Of a stretch of DNA of 5,590 bases, positions 1-4,831 are shown in pieces (the stretch's first letter is position 1; every line of letters starts with the position of its first letter). Where the stretch lies: positions 1 through 5,590 of the forward strand of contig CAYJUW010000047.1 of the NCBI GenBank assembly GCA_964373495.1. Reading direction: 5' to 3'. Source of the stretch: JACQMJ01 sp964373495 (GTDB taxonomy: Bacteria; Patescibacteriota; Minisyncoccia; Sungbacterales; SURF-37). Below the pieces are notes generated by a model. That model saw only the letters and a list, made by a program, of their open reading frames with translations. It ran no database searches and was not told where the DNA came from. A program made the translations under genes and the position numbers.

Positions 1-950
1 ACCGACCGCTTCTTTAACCCCATGAGGTACCCGTAGGCCGAGAGGGCCGCGGTGACGCCGTCGCCGGCCGAGATGTTGTTTTGCTTGTAGAGCTCGTCCG
101 TAACGTCACCGGCGGCAAAGATGCCCAGTTTTGTGGTCGCACTCGTTTTATGATCCACGACGATCTCCCCGAACTGGTTCAGTTCAACAAGTCCCTTCAC
201 AATTTCTGAATTCGGCACCGAGCCGATCTCAACAAAAACTCCATCAAGCGGAAGCTCTTTGATCTCTCCGCTCTTCGCGTCCTTGTAGCGGAGGCCGGTG
301 ACGAATTTGTCACCGAGGACTTCCTGCGTCTCGGCATTCAAAATCAGCTTCACCTTCGGATTTGTTTTCACCTGCTCCTGGGTGATGGGGTCGCCCTTCA
401 ATTGATCTCCGCGATGCAGGAGGTAAATTCCCGTGGCGTAGGGAAAGAGATCCACCACGGCCTCCAGCCCGGCATTGCCGCCGCCGATCACGGCCACGCG
501 CTTGCCAGACATCACAGGAGCGTCGCAGGTGCTGCAATACATCACCCCCTTGCCTTCAAACTTGTCCTCGCCGGGGACGCCGAGCTTCCGGCGCCGGGCG
601 CCGGAGGTCACGATGATGGTCTTGGTCTGGTAGCGGCCGCCCTTGTCGGTCTCAACTTCGTAGTCGCAGGGTCGCTTTGAATCCGCACAGGGAATCTCGC
701 GCACCGCGGTCACCTTCTCCGGCATCTTGATCTCGATCGTCTCCTGGGCCCGCAGGTGCTCCTCGAAATTCTTGGCCAGGTCATAGCCGGTGATGGTCTT
801 GGTCCCGATCCAGTTCTCGATGTTGTCCGACACCATGCTCTGCCCGCCGAAGGATTCGGTGATCAAAAGGGTTTTTAATTTTTTTCGAGCGGCGTACACT
901 CCGGCCCCAACAGCCGCCGGCCCGCCGCCGATGATGATGAGATCGTACAT
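1..950 (-). CDS. trxB: Thioredoxin reductase (AhpF C-domain-like), 3' end beyond window
   Basis: This is a flavoprotein that passes NAD(P)H electrons through FAD and a CxxC disulfide to a thioredoxin or glutaredoxin partner in the cytoplasm. I translated 316 codons from the ATG at 948-950. The N-terminus MYDLIIIGGGPAAVGAGVYA is the FAD-binding Rossmann motif. The redox pair is C139-S-T-C142, followed by D143. The second nucleotide-binding motif VIGGGNAG spans 154-161, and the FAD-closing FAAGDV spans 278-283. Family proteins are about 305-320 residues and end shortly after the AALSAYGYL-type helix seen at 301-309, so only a few codons are missing. The NADPH-specific HRRxxxR motif reads HRGDQLK (179-185), so the cofactor preference is unclear. 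The middle and C-terminal part resembles AhpF, but no N-terminal AhpF domain precedes it. There is no Shine-Dalgarno sequence before the ATG. The upstream region is the arm of an inverted repeat. Confidence 0.93.
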   Translation of the reverse strand, partial: MYDLIIIGGGPAAVGAGVYAARKKLKTLLITESFGGQSMVSDNIENWIGTKTITGYDLAKNFEEHLRAQETIEIKMPEKVTAVREIPCADSKRPCDYEVETDKGGRYQTKTIIVTSGARRRKLGVPGEDKFEGKGVMYCSTCDAPVMSGKRVAVIGGGNAGLEAVVDLFPYATGIYLLHRGDQLKGDPITQEQVKTNPKVKLILNAETQEVLGDKFVTGLRYKDAKSGEIKELPLDGVFVEIGSVPNSEIVKGLVELNQFGEIVVDHKTSATTKLGIFAAGDVTDELYKQNNISAGDGVTAALSAYGYLMGLKKRS

Positions 951-952
951 GA

Positions 953-992
953 AGTATCGATGCGAATATACGAATGTACTAATTATACGAAT
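953..992 (-). repeat. Left arm of the GxxExxY inverted repeat
   Basis: This is a 40-base arm, read on the minus strand. It matches the right arm with two substitutions and a 2-base gap. It is itself built from degenerate units related to ATTCGTAT (ATTCGTATA, ATTAGTAC, ATTCGTAT, ATTCGCATC) and ends in GATACT. It contains the GxxExxY stop codon and the TATAAT box upstream of trxB. Confidence 0.85.
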
Positions 993-1014
993 CTGCTTCG
1001 CGCGTCTGTGTCAA
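982..1014 (-). promoter_or_regulatory. Candidate promoter of trxB inside the GxxExxY cassette end
   Basis: On the minus strand a perfect TATAAT lies at 982-987 and a perfect TTGACA at 1009-1014. The spacer is 21 bases, longer than the usual 16-18, so the -35 box may not contribute. A start about seven bases below TATAAT would give a leader of roughly 25 bases without a Shine-Dalgarno sequence. A second, weaker TATATT lies at about 966-971, closer to the ATG. The TATAAT overlaps the TAA stop of the GxxExxY gene and belongs to the left repeat arm, so trxB may be driven by the cassette. Confidence 0.4.
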
Positions 1015-1390
1015 TGCGGATGACGCGGATAGGCTTTAGGTAGCGGTTTCTGAAATTCACGATCAAACCTAACTTCTTTGCCGACGCTTGGAGATAGCGC
1101 TGCAATTGATAAAAGTCCTCTTTTAAAATCAATCGCTTCGCCTTGACTTCGAGAGTAATCTTGTCGTCGATCAAGAAGTCAACAGTATTACCGGTATGGG
1201 GGATCTGATACTCACGACGATAGGGTATGTGCGCGGACTTTAGTTTCTGCTCAATGGCATCGCAGTATTGCTTTTCTCGGGCGAATCTGCCGAGTTGATT
1301 ATGCGCCTCAAAACAGACACCAACTACCAAATATGACAATTCCGGATAGATCAACTTTCCACCCGTTGTATTCGTATCATTAGTATTCAT
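983..1390 (-). CDS. GxxExxY family protein, PD-(D/E)XK nuclease-like
   Basis: A 135-residue protein of the GxxExxY family (TIGR04256-like), which is related to the PD-(D/E)XK nuclease fold. Its biological role is unknown. The family core starts at YPELSYLVVG (15-24). The signature segment reads LGRFAREKQY (33-42), so the namesake GxxExxY is varied to FxxExxY, with E39 and Y42 kept. The nuclease-type residues are present: D71 in VDF, then E81-V-K83 in LEVKAK, then a QLQRYL helix (95-100). The core ends around VIRID (123-127). The last residues and the first seven look like repeat read-through rather than conserved protein. The ATG at 1388-1390 has no Shine-Dalgarno sequence, and the stop is TAA. 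It is more A/T-rich than its neighbours, consistent with acquisition. Family assignment is firm; nuclease activity is inferred from the residues only. Confidence 0.88.
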   Translation of the reverse strand: MNTNDTNTTGGKLIYPELSYLVVGVCFEAHNQLGRFAREKQYCDAIEQKLKSAHIPYRREYQIPHTGNTVDFLIDDKITLEVKAKRLILKEDFYQLQRYLQASAKKLGLIVNFRNRYLKPIRVIRIDTDARSRFV

Positions 1391-1411
1391 TCGTATATTA
1401 GCATCGATACT
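1370..1411 (+). repeat. Right arm of the GxxExxY inverted repeat
   Basis: This is a 42-base arm, read on the plus strand, and is the inverted partner of 953-992. Its units are ATTCGTATC, ATTAGTATTC, ATTCGTAT and ATTAGCATC, followed by GATACT. On the minus strand it encodes the first seven residues of the GxxExxY protein (MNTNDTN), an asparagine/threonine-rich tail that is a direct product of the repeat. It also carries an extended -10 box. Confidence 0.85.
1395..1403 (-). promoter_or_regulatory. Extended -10 box of the GxxExxY gene, likely leaderless
   Basis: On the minus strand the right arm reads TGCTAATAT (TGn plus a TAATAT hexamer at 1395-1400), an extended -10 form. Only four bases separate it from the ATG. 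Transcription would therefore start at or next to the start codon, giving a leaderless message. That fits the missing Shine-Dalgarno sequence. No -35 box is evident. Confidence 0.4.
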
Positions 1412-2012
1412 ATGGCACGAATTCCGGCCCTCTGTTCCGATAGGCCTTGATGAACTCCCGAACCCGCTCCGCGGAGAACTCGGCCGCGGAGAATTTATCT
1501 ACGTGGTTCCAGGCCGCAAGGGCAATATCCGCGTCGTTGGCCTGCCGCGGGGCGACGATGATCTTGCGGCCGAACTCGTGGTGGAACTGCTCAAGCTTGG
1601 CCACGAGGCCGGCATCAATTCCCGGCGTATAGCTGATCCAAATGCCGCCGTGCTCGAGGTTATGAATCAGGATCTGATCGGCGATCTCCTCTTGGTAAAC
1701 CCCCCATTCGGCCGGGGTGGCAAAGTGCGGCCCGGAGGTGGGCGGATTTGAATTATAGGCAAAGGGCGTGCCGAGGGCTACGTGCTCGGCGCCCTGATCC
1801 GGATACGTGACCCCGGGGAGTGGGCCGGATGGCCGGCGGCTAAAGGCGACAATCCCGTACACCGCCGCCGCAACAGCCACAACAACCCCGGCGGTAACGA
1901 GGGAACGCCTGATTATTTTCGCGCGCCGCGCGGCCGCGATGCGCAGCTCCCGATCGCTTGGCGGGGGCACGCTCGGCTGCAGTTTGGATGGTTCTCGGTC
2001 AGTTCCGTTCAT
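1410..2012 (-). CDS. DUF3105 family membrane-anchored protein
   Basis: A 200-residue protein of the DUF3105 family (PF11303), whose function is not known. Residues 1-36 form a charged tail with RRAKIIRR just before the membrane. One transmembrane helix spans about 37-57, and the remaining roughly 140 residues form the family domain. By the positive-inside rule this domain lies outside the cytoplasmic membrane. The hallmark motifs are both present: NPPTSGPH (89-96) and HNLEHGG (117-123), with W103-G-V-Y after the first. H96, H117 and H121 are candidate metal ligands, which is my inference. The ATG at 2010-2012 has only a weak GGTGG upstream, and the stop is TAG. It lies about 100 bases after the mini-glutaredoxin with no clear promoter, so co-transcription is likely. 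The right arm of the GxxExxY cassette begins exactly at its stop codon. Confidence 0.92.
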   Translation of the reverse strand: MNGTDREPSKLQPSVPPPSDRELRIAAARRAKIIRRSLVTAGVVVAVAAAVYGIVAFSRRPSGPLPGVTYPDQGAEHVALGTPFAYNSNPPTSGPHFATPAEWGVYQEEIADQILIHNLEHGGIWISYTPGIDAGLVAKLEQFHHEFGRKIIVAPRQANDADIALAAWNHVDKFSAAEFSAERVREFIKAYRNRGPEFVP

Positions 2013-2039
2013 ACAAATACTGCCACCATGATAAACCGC

Positions 2040-2118
2040 CTACAGGTACTCCAGCAGCCGCTCGTACTCAATAACGGGAGGGGCGTCCGGGTTGTAACGG
2101 GGTGAATATGTATCTCAT
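2040..2118 (-). other. Coding-like tail after the mini-glutaredoxin stop (remnant or micro-ORF)
   Basis: In the glutaredoxin frame, 24 sense codons follow its TGA (2115-2117) and end at TAG (2040-2042). They read DTYSPRYNPDAPPVIEYERL and then LEYL, which looks protein-like with GC-rich third positions. No standard start codon lies in that frame. An ATG at 2116-2118 overlaps the TGA as ATGA, the usual translational-coupling layout. It opens MRYIFTP, then drifts to a stop at 2068-2070. One extra C in the CCCC run would join the two into a 26-residue peptide. It could be a decayed gene end, a sequencing indel or chance: 24 open codons are not statistically striking. No family is recognised. Confidence 0.25.
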
Positions 2119-2354
2119 TTGACCCCCAAAAGTTCCGAAAGCCGCGCCTGGTCGAAGCCAATAACGAACTGGCCGTCCACGTCCGTCACCGGCACGCCGA
2201 ACTGGCCGGATTTGGAAATCATCTCCTCGCGGGCTTTGGCGTCGGCCGCGACGTTGAACTCCTCGTACGCAACGCCATTCTTCGCAAAAAAGTCCTTTGT
2301 CATCTTACAAAAGACGCAGGCCGGCGTGGTGTAAATCTTTACGCGTTTGCCCAT
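2115..2354 (-). CDS. Mini-glutaredoxin / NrdH-like redox protein
   Basis: A 79-residue single-domain thiol-disulfide carrier of the small glutaredoxin family (NrdH/'Uxx-star' type), acting in the cytoplasm since no signal peptide or membrane segment is present. The fold order is complete: strand VKIYTTPAC, active site C13-V-F-C16, a helix, strand AYEEFNV (29-35), the cis-proline motif GVPV (53-56), strand TDVDGQFVIGF (57-67), and a final helix ending LLGVK. Length and C-terminus match the family, so the TGA at 2115-2117 is a genuine stop. AGGCG sits just upstream of the ATG, at Shine-Dalgarno distance, and supports the start. Its reductant may be the TrxR encoded downstream, as for NrdH-type proteins. 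It follows the palindromic element and has its own extended -10 box, so it probably starts a new transcript with DUF3105. Confidence 0.92.
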   Translation of the reverse strand: MGKRVKIYTTPACVFCKMTKDFFAKNGVAYEEFNVAADAKAREEMISKSGQFGVPVTDVDGQFVIGFDQARLSELLGVK

Positions 2355-2398
2355 AGTCGCCTGTGCGCTACGCGGTTACTTCCCCGACACTTCTATAT

Positions 2399-2407
2399 AT
2401 TATAGCA
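2399..2407 (-). promoter_or_regulatory. Extended -10 promoter upstream of the mini-glutaredoxin
   Basis: The minus strand reads TGCTATAAT: a perfect TATAAT at 2399-2404 preceded by TGC. This is the extended -10 form, which can work without a strong -35 box. The TTGGCC that resembles a -35 lies only 7 bases upstream and is too close. A start near 2392 would give a leader of about 38 bases. The box lies just outside the inverted-repeat end at 2412. Confidence 0.5.
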
Positions 2408-2411
2408 GAGC

Positions 2412-2550
2412 GGCCAACCCCGTTAGAAGTCTGCGATGGTGTTACCCCCACAGAAAAAGTGCCACGCACTTTTTCTGCCCTTTTTGCCGGTATCCACGCG
2501 CTAAACCCAAGGGCTCGGAAAACTGGGCAGACTTCTCACGGGGTCAAGCC
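2412..2550. repeat. MITE-like palindromic element between dsbA and the mini-glutaredoxin
   Basis: The two ends form a terminal inverted repeat. Positions 2417-2434 (ACCCCGTTAGAAGTCTGC) match the reverse complement of 2527-2544 in 17 of 18 positions, and similarity extends outward to GGC on both sides (2412 and 2550). The 92-base interior codes for nothing and carries the perfect hairpin at 2451-2477. The element begins one base past the dsbA TAG stop and ends next to the extended -10 box of the following gene. No target duplication is visible. It may be a small non-autonomous element, or a structured RNA spacer between two transcripts. Confidence 0.55.
2451..2477. terminator. Perfect 12-bp hairpin, probable bidirectional terminator downstream of dsbA
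   Basis: CAGAAAAAGTGC (2451-2462) pairs perfectly with GCACTTTTTCTG (2466-2477) around a CAC loop. Each strand has five Ts inside the 3' arm. On the plus strand TTTTT follows at 2481-2485; on the minus strand no U-run follows the stem. It is the only terminator-like structure between dsbA (stop at 2552) and the next promoter. The AAAAAGTGC/GCACTTTTT core resembles dispersed palindromes of REP type, so a repeat role is an alternative. Confidence 0.5.
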
Positions 2551-2551
2551 C

Positions 2552-3247
2552 CTATCGCGGGGCCATGGCGGCGTCAATCAATGTTTTGAACTGCGGGTAC
2601 GGCACGGCGCCGACCACCGGCCGGCCGTTGATGAACGTTGTGGGCGTGCCCGAGACCCCGGCGGCCTGGCCGTCGGCCAAGTCCTTGGCCACCTCCTCCC
2701 GGTACTTGCCGGCATCCAGACAGCCATCCAACGCCGCGCCGTCCAACCCGATCTCCCGCGCCCAGCGCTTGACATCGGTAACGGTAACGCCGCTGATAGT
2801 GCCCGGCCCTCTTCGGTCCTGCTCCTGGAAGATCTTGTCGTGCATCTCCCAGAACCGGCCCTGATCGTCCGCGCACTCGGCGGCCTGGGCATAGGTTTCG
2901 GCCATTTCATGAATGGCTACCAATGGAAAATCGCGGTAGACAAAGCGAACCTTGCCGGTCTTGATGTATTCATCCTTCAGCTGCGGCAGGGTATCCCGGA
3001 AGAGCTGCCGGCAGAACGGGCACTGGAAATCGCTGAATTCCACAACGGTAACCGGCGCCGAGGGACTGCCGAGGCTCGGATCATCATCCGCAAGATCGCC
3101 GGCTCGAGCCGCCCCGCGCGCCAGGCCTGCGCCGCCGGCTGGCGGAGGTGCGGGCGTACCGGAACGGCCGACATAGAACACCGCTCCGGCAATGATCACG
3201 CCGGCGGCGACGATAGCTCCAGGAACCAAGAAGTTTCGTTCCTCCAT
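2552..3247 (-). CDS. DsbA-like thiol-disulfide oxidoreductase, membrane-anchored
   Basis: A 231-residue extracytoplasmic oxidoreductase that forms or rearranges disulfides in exported proteins. An N-terminal hydrophobic segment (about 8-27) anchors it. A Gly/Ala/Pro-rich linker (28-60) follows, then the DsbA-type thioredoxin fold (PF13462-like). The active site is C76-P-F-C79 in EFSDFQCPFC, and the cis-proline loop is GTPTTFING (200-208) with P202. A second cysteine pair, C125 and C176 in the helical insert, fits the extra disulfide known in this subgroup. The segment GRFWEMHDKIF (130-140) is family-typical. The ATG at 3245-3247 has GGGG four bases upstream, a little close for a Shine-Dalgarno sequence. 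The oxidoreductase stop is only 11 bases upstream, so the two genes are almost certainly co-transcribed. No VKOR or DsbB partner is visible in the window. Confidence 0.93.
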   Translation of the reverse strand: MEERNFLVPGAIVAAGVIIAGAVFYVGRSGTPAPPPAGGAGLARGAARAGDLADDDPSLGSPSAPVTVVEFSDFQCPFCRQLFRDTLPQLKDEYIKTGKVRFVYRDFPLVAIHEMAETYAQAAECADDQGRFWEMHDKIFQEQDRRGPGTISGVTVTDVKRWAREIGLDGAALDGCLDAGKYREEVAKDLADGQAAGVSGTPTTFINGRPVVGAVPYPQFKTLIDAAMAPR

Positions 3248-3258
3248 GCATCCCCACG

Positions 3259-4503
3259 TTAGGGAATGACGCTCGCCATGTCAAACGCCTCCTCGGAAAA
3301 CCGGGCCCGAGCCGCCCCGAGCGCCACGCCCTCGCCGATGAGTACGCTCGCCGGGCGCTGGTCCTCCGGCCGGTTGATGAGCACCGCGCCGACGAGGCGA
3401 TCGCCGCGGAAGAAAAACCGCTCATACCATTCGCGGCCGCGGCCGATGCGGCTCACGGCCTCCACGTCCGGCGCTTCGGTCGCCCGACCGATGCAGGCGA
3501 TGAAGAAACCGAGACACCGGATAGCGTAGGCGGGAATGTTCCGATAGGGCTCGCGCCCTTCGGATGCGGCCGCCAGGTTGCGCCCGGCCACCCGGCCCTG
3601 GAGCACGGCATTGCCCCAGGTGCCGCCGACCGTCCGCTGCCTACTCGCCGCATCGGGAACATCGGCAATATCGCCGGCGACAAAGACGCCGGGCACGGTG
3701 GTTTCTAAAAACTCGTTCGCGGCCACGCCGCGAGGGGTGAACGCGACGCCTGACCCGGCCAGCCAGGAGACGCGAGGCGCAAGGCCGATGCCGATGCCGA
3801 GAAAATCGCAGGCGATCGTCCGGCCTTGCTGGGTACGAATACCGGAGAGCGCCGATCCGCCGCGGATTTCGGCCAGCCCGTCGTTGGTCACGATGGGTTC
3901 AACGCCGTTCCGCCGGAAGTGATCATGCAGGAACTCGCCGCCGGCCGCATCCACGAAGCGGCTGAAAAAATGCGGCTCGGCCACGAGGAGGGCGGTCGGG
4001 ATACCGGCGCGGGAGAGAATATCAAGGTACTCGAGGGCAATGAAGCCGCCGCCGACGACCACGGCGCGCGTCGCGCGGGGGAGGCGCTCCCGCATGCGCT
4101 CGGCATCCTCAATCGTCTGAAAACGCGAGACGCCGGCGATCTCTTCGCCGGCGATGCCGAGCGGCCGGGGCCGTCCGCCGGTGGCGATGAGCAGGTTCCC
4201 AAATAGCATCTCCTCGCCGCCCGCCAGGCGAATCCGCCGCCCCGCGGCGTCAAGGTCAACGGCATCCCGGCCGAGGTGGAGCCGGATGTTCTTGGCGCGG
4301 TAGTCCTCGGCGGCGCGGAGAAAGAGCTGCTCGCGCCCAATCAACCCCTTCACGAAGTGCGGCAGGAGCACGCGGGAGTAAAGCGGGTGCGGCTCCTGGG
4401 AGATGACGGCGATGGATCCGTGCGCATCTCCCTCCCGGATGGTCTCCGCGGCCGTCACCCCGGCCACACCCCCGCCGACGATGAGGTAGTCGTAGTAGTT
4501 CAT
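3259..4503 (-). CDS. NAD(P)/FAD-dependent oxidoreductase (pyridine-nucleotide reductase family)
   Basis: A 414-residue flavoprotein that moves electrons between NAD(P)H and an acceptor not identifiable from sequence. The FAD motif VGGGVAGVTAAE (9-20) follows the start directly. The FAD-contacting ATGGRPRPL is at 107-115, the NAD(P)H Rossmann motif VVVGGGFIALEYL at 148-160, and the second FAD motif GVFVAGDIAD at 272-281. The GGTWGNAVLQGRVAGRNLA region (293-311) is typical of NirB/rubredoxin-reductase-like enzymes, and a C-terminal reductase-type domain covers about 325-405. The only cysteines are C232, C330 and C337. There is no CxxC or CxxxxC, so it is not a disulfide reductase itself. I start at 4503 because the family FAD motif lies right after it; an upstream ATG at 4620 would add 39 unrelated residues encoded by the repeats. 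There is no clear Shine-Dalgarno sequence. It heads the unit with dsbA. Confidence 0.92.
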   Translation of the reverse strand: MNYYDYLIVGGGVAGVTAAETIREGDAHGSIAVISQEPHPLYSRVLLPHFVKGLIGREQLFLRAAEDYRAKNIRLHLGRDAVDLDAAGRRIRLAGGEEMLFGNLLIATGGRPRPLGIAGEEIAGVSRFQTIEDAERMRERLPRATRAVVVGGGFIALEYLDILSRAGIPTALLVAEPHFFSRFVDAAGGEFLHDHFRRNGVEPIVTNDGLAEIRGGSALSGIRTQQGRTIACDFLGIGIGLAPRVSWLAGSGVAFTPRGVAANEFLETTVPGVFVAGDIADVPDAASRQRTVGGTWGNAVLQGRVAGRNLAAASEGREPYRNIPAYAIRCLGFFIACIGRATEAPDVEAVSRIGRGREWYERFFFRGDRLVGAVLINRPEDQRPASVLIGEGVALGAARARFSEEAFDMASVIP

Positions 4504-4524
4504 GCCCAAAATGCCATCGAGCTC

Positions 4525-4560
4525 AGTAAGCGAGTTAAGTACATTACGTGAACCAAGTTG
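4525..4560 (+). repeat. Degenerate 9-base tandem repeat, four units
   Basis: Four consecutive 9-base units read on the plus strand: AGTAAGCGA, GTTAAGTAC, ATTACGTGA, ACCAAGTTG (consensus near RTTAAGYGA). The array lies just upstream of the FAD oxidoreductase start. Its first part, TAAGCGAGTTAAGT (4527-4540), is repeated in reverse orientation at 4776-4789. Confidence 0.6.
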
Positions 4561-4588
4561 TGGCGGCGGCGGCTTACCCTGCCCCGCA

Positions 4589-4616
4589 ACCCCACCTTTC
4601 GTTCGAAAGATGGGGT
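4589..4616. other. Hairpin in the leader region of the oxidoreductase
   Basis: Arms 4589-4600 and 4605-4616 pair in 11 of 12 positions (one A-C mismatch at 4595/4610) around the tetraloop GTTC. A smaller inverted pair, GGTGC/GCACC (4614-4618 and 4627-4631), abuts it. No T-run follows on either strand, so it is not a clear intrinsic terminator. It may be a leader RNA structure of the downstream operon. Confidence 0.45.
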
Positions 4617-4643
4617 GCATGATCGCGCACCCTAACCCCCGCC

Positions 4644-4738
4644 CGCCTTGACTTCGCCGCTGTACCCAGCGCTATCAGCATGTGCGCCCACCAGCCCGGG
4701 GAGTATACCGGCGTGGTATCCACGAAGCAGTCAAGGCG
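4644..4738. repeat. Inverted repeat with 75-base interior in the 4504-4885 gap
   Basis: CGCCTTGACT (4644-4653) returns as its reverse complement at 4729-4738. The interior contains smaller potential stems, CGCTG/CAGCG with a 4-base loop and GTGG/CCAC with a 3-base loop. This is the middle of a 382-base gap without a supported gene. I recognise no RNA family. A TTGACT at 4731-4736 and a TATACT at 4704-4709 on the minus strand could form a poor promoter, but the spacer is 21 bases. Confidence 0.35.
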
Positions 4739-4773
4739 AAGTCGGGCAGGTCACTTCGTTCGGGATGGTGTGG

Positions 4774-4800
4774 TGACTTAACTCGCTTAATTCACTTAAC
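4774..4800 (-). repeat. Degenerate 9-base tandem repeat, three units
   Basis: Read on the minus strand, three exact-length units follow one another: GTTAAGTGA, ATTAAGCGA, GTTAAGTCA. They belong to the same family as 4525-4560 but in the opposite orientation, so the two arrays bracket 213 non-coding bases (4561-4773) as an inverted pair. Confidence 0.7.
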
Positions 4801-4831
4801 CAGCTCCATCTGCTGGCTTATTGTAATAGCC

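Larger units (their letters stand above)
953..1411. mobile_element. Candidate inverted-repeat cassette carrying a GxxExxY gene
   Basis: Two nearly identical arms in inverted orientation (953-992 and 1370-1411) bound 377 bases that are almost entirely the GxxExxY coding region. The cassette fills the whole gap between two ordinary genes: the right arm overlaps the DUF3105 stop codon by two bases, and the left arm stops two bases short of the trxB ATG. The interior is A/T-richer than its surroundings: three sampled 60-base rows give 43, 45 and 50% GC, against 68% in a sampled row of DUF3105. There is no transposase or recombinase and I see no target-site duplication. Movement would have to be in trans or by the encoded nuclease-like protein. 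Mobility is inference; the repeat architecture is directly visible. Confidence 0.5.

Noticed and set aside
2040..2117. UGA recoding (as in Gracilibacteria/Absconditabacteria) extending the mini-glutaredoxin by 24 residues
   Set aside because: The protein ends at the family-typical LLGVK, and the M50 gene also ends at a TGA in the family-typical place. I saw no in-frame TGA within any supported gene.
2363..3262. 299-codon open frame on the plus strand opposite dsbA
   Set aside because: It is antisense to a clear DsbA-family gene, arginine-rich and without any recognisable motif: a shadow of high GC in third positions.
4504..4620. 39-residue N-terminal extension of the FAD oxidoreductase from the ATG at 4620
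   Set aside because: The family FAD motif begins right after the ATG at 4503, and the extension is encoded by the hairpin and the 9-base repeat array.
4574..4750. 58-codon open frame on the minus strand (contains FVDTTPVYSPGWWAHMLIAL)
   Set aside because: It reads protein-like in part, but it runs through the inverted repeat and the hairpin, has no Shine-Dalgarno sequence and belongs to no family I recognise. Open frames of this length are expected in GC-rich DNA. It could be a gene relic.
4644..4777. Resemblance to 5S rRNA on the minus strand (CCATCCCGAAC ... GAAGT, later GGTATACTCCC ... GGTGGG)
   Set aside because: The part that should form helices I-III is replaced by the A/T-rich 9-base array, and no closing 5'/3' helix can be drawn. 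It fits a palindromic repeat fragment better.
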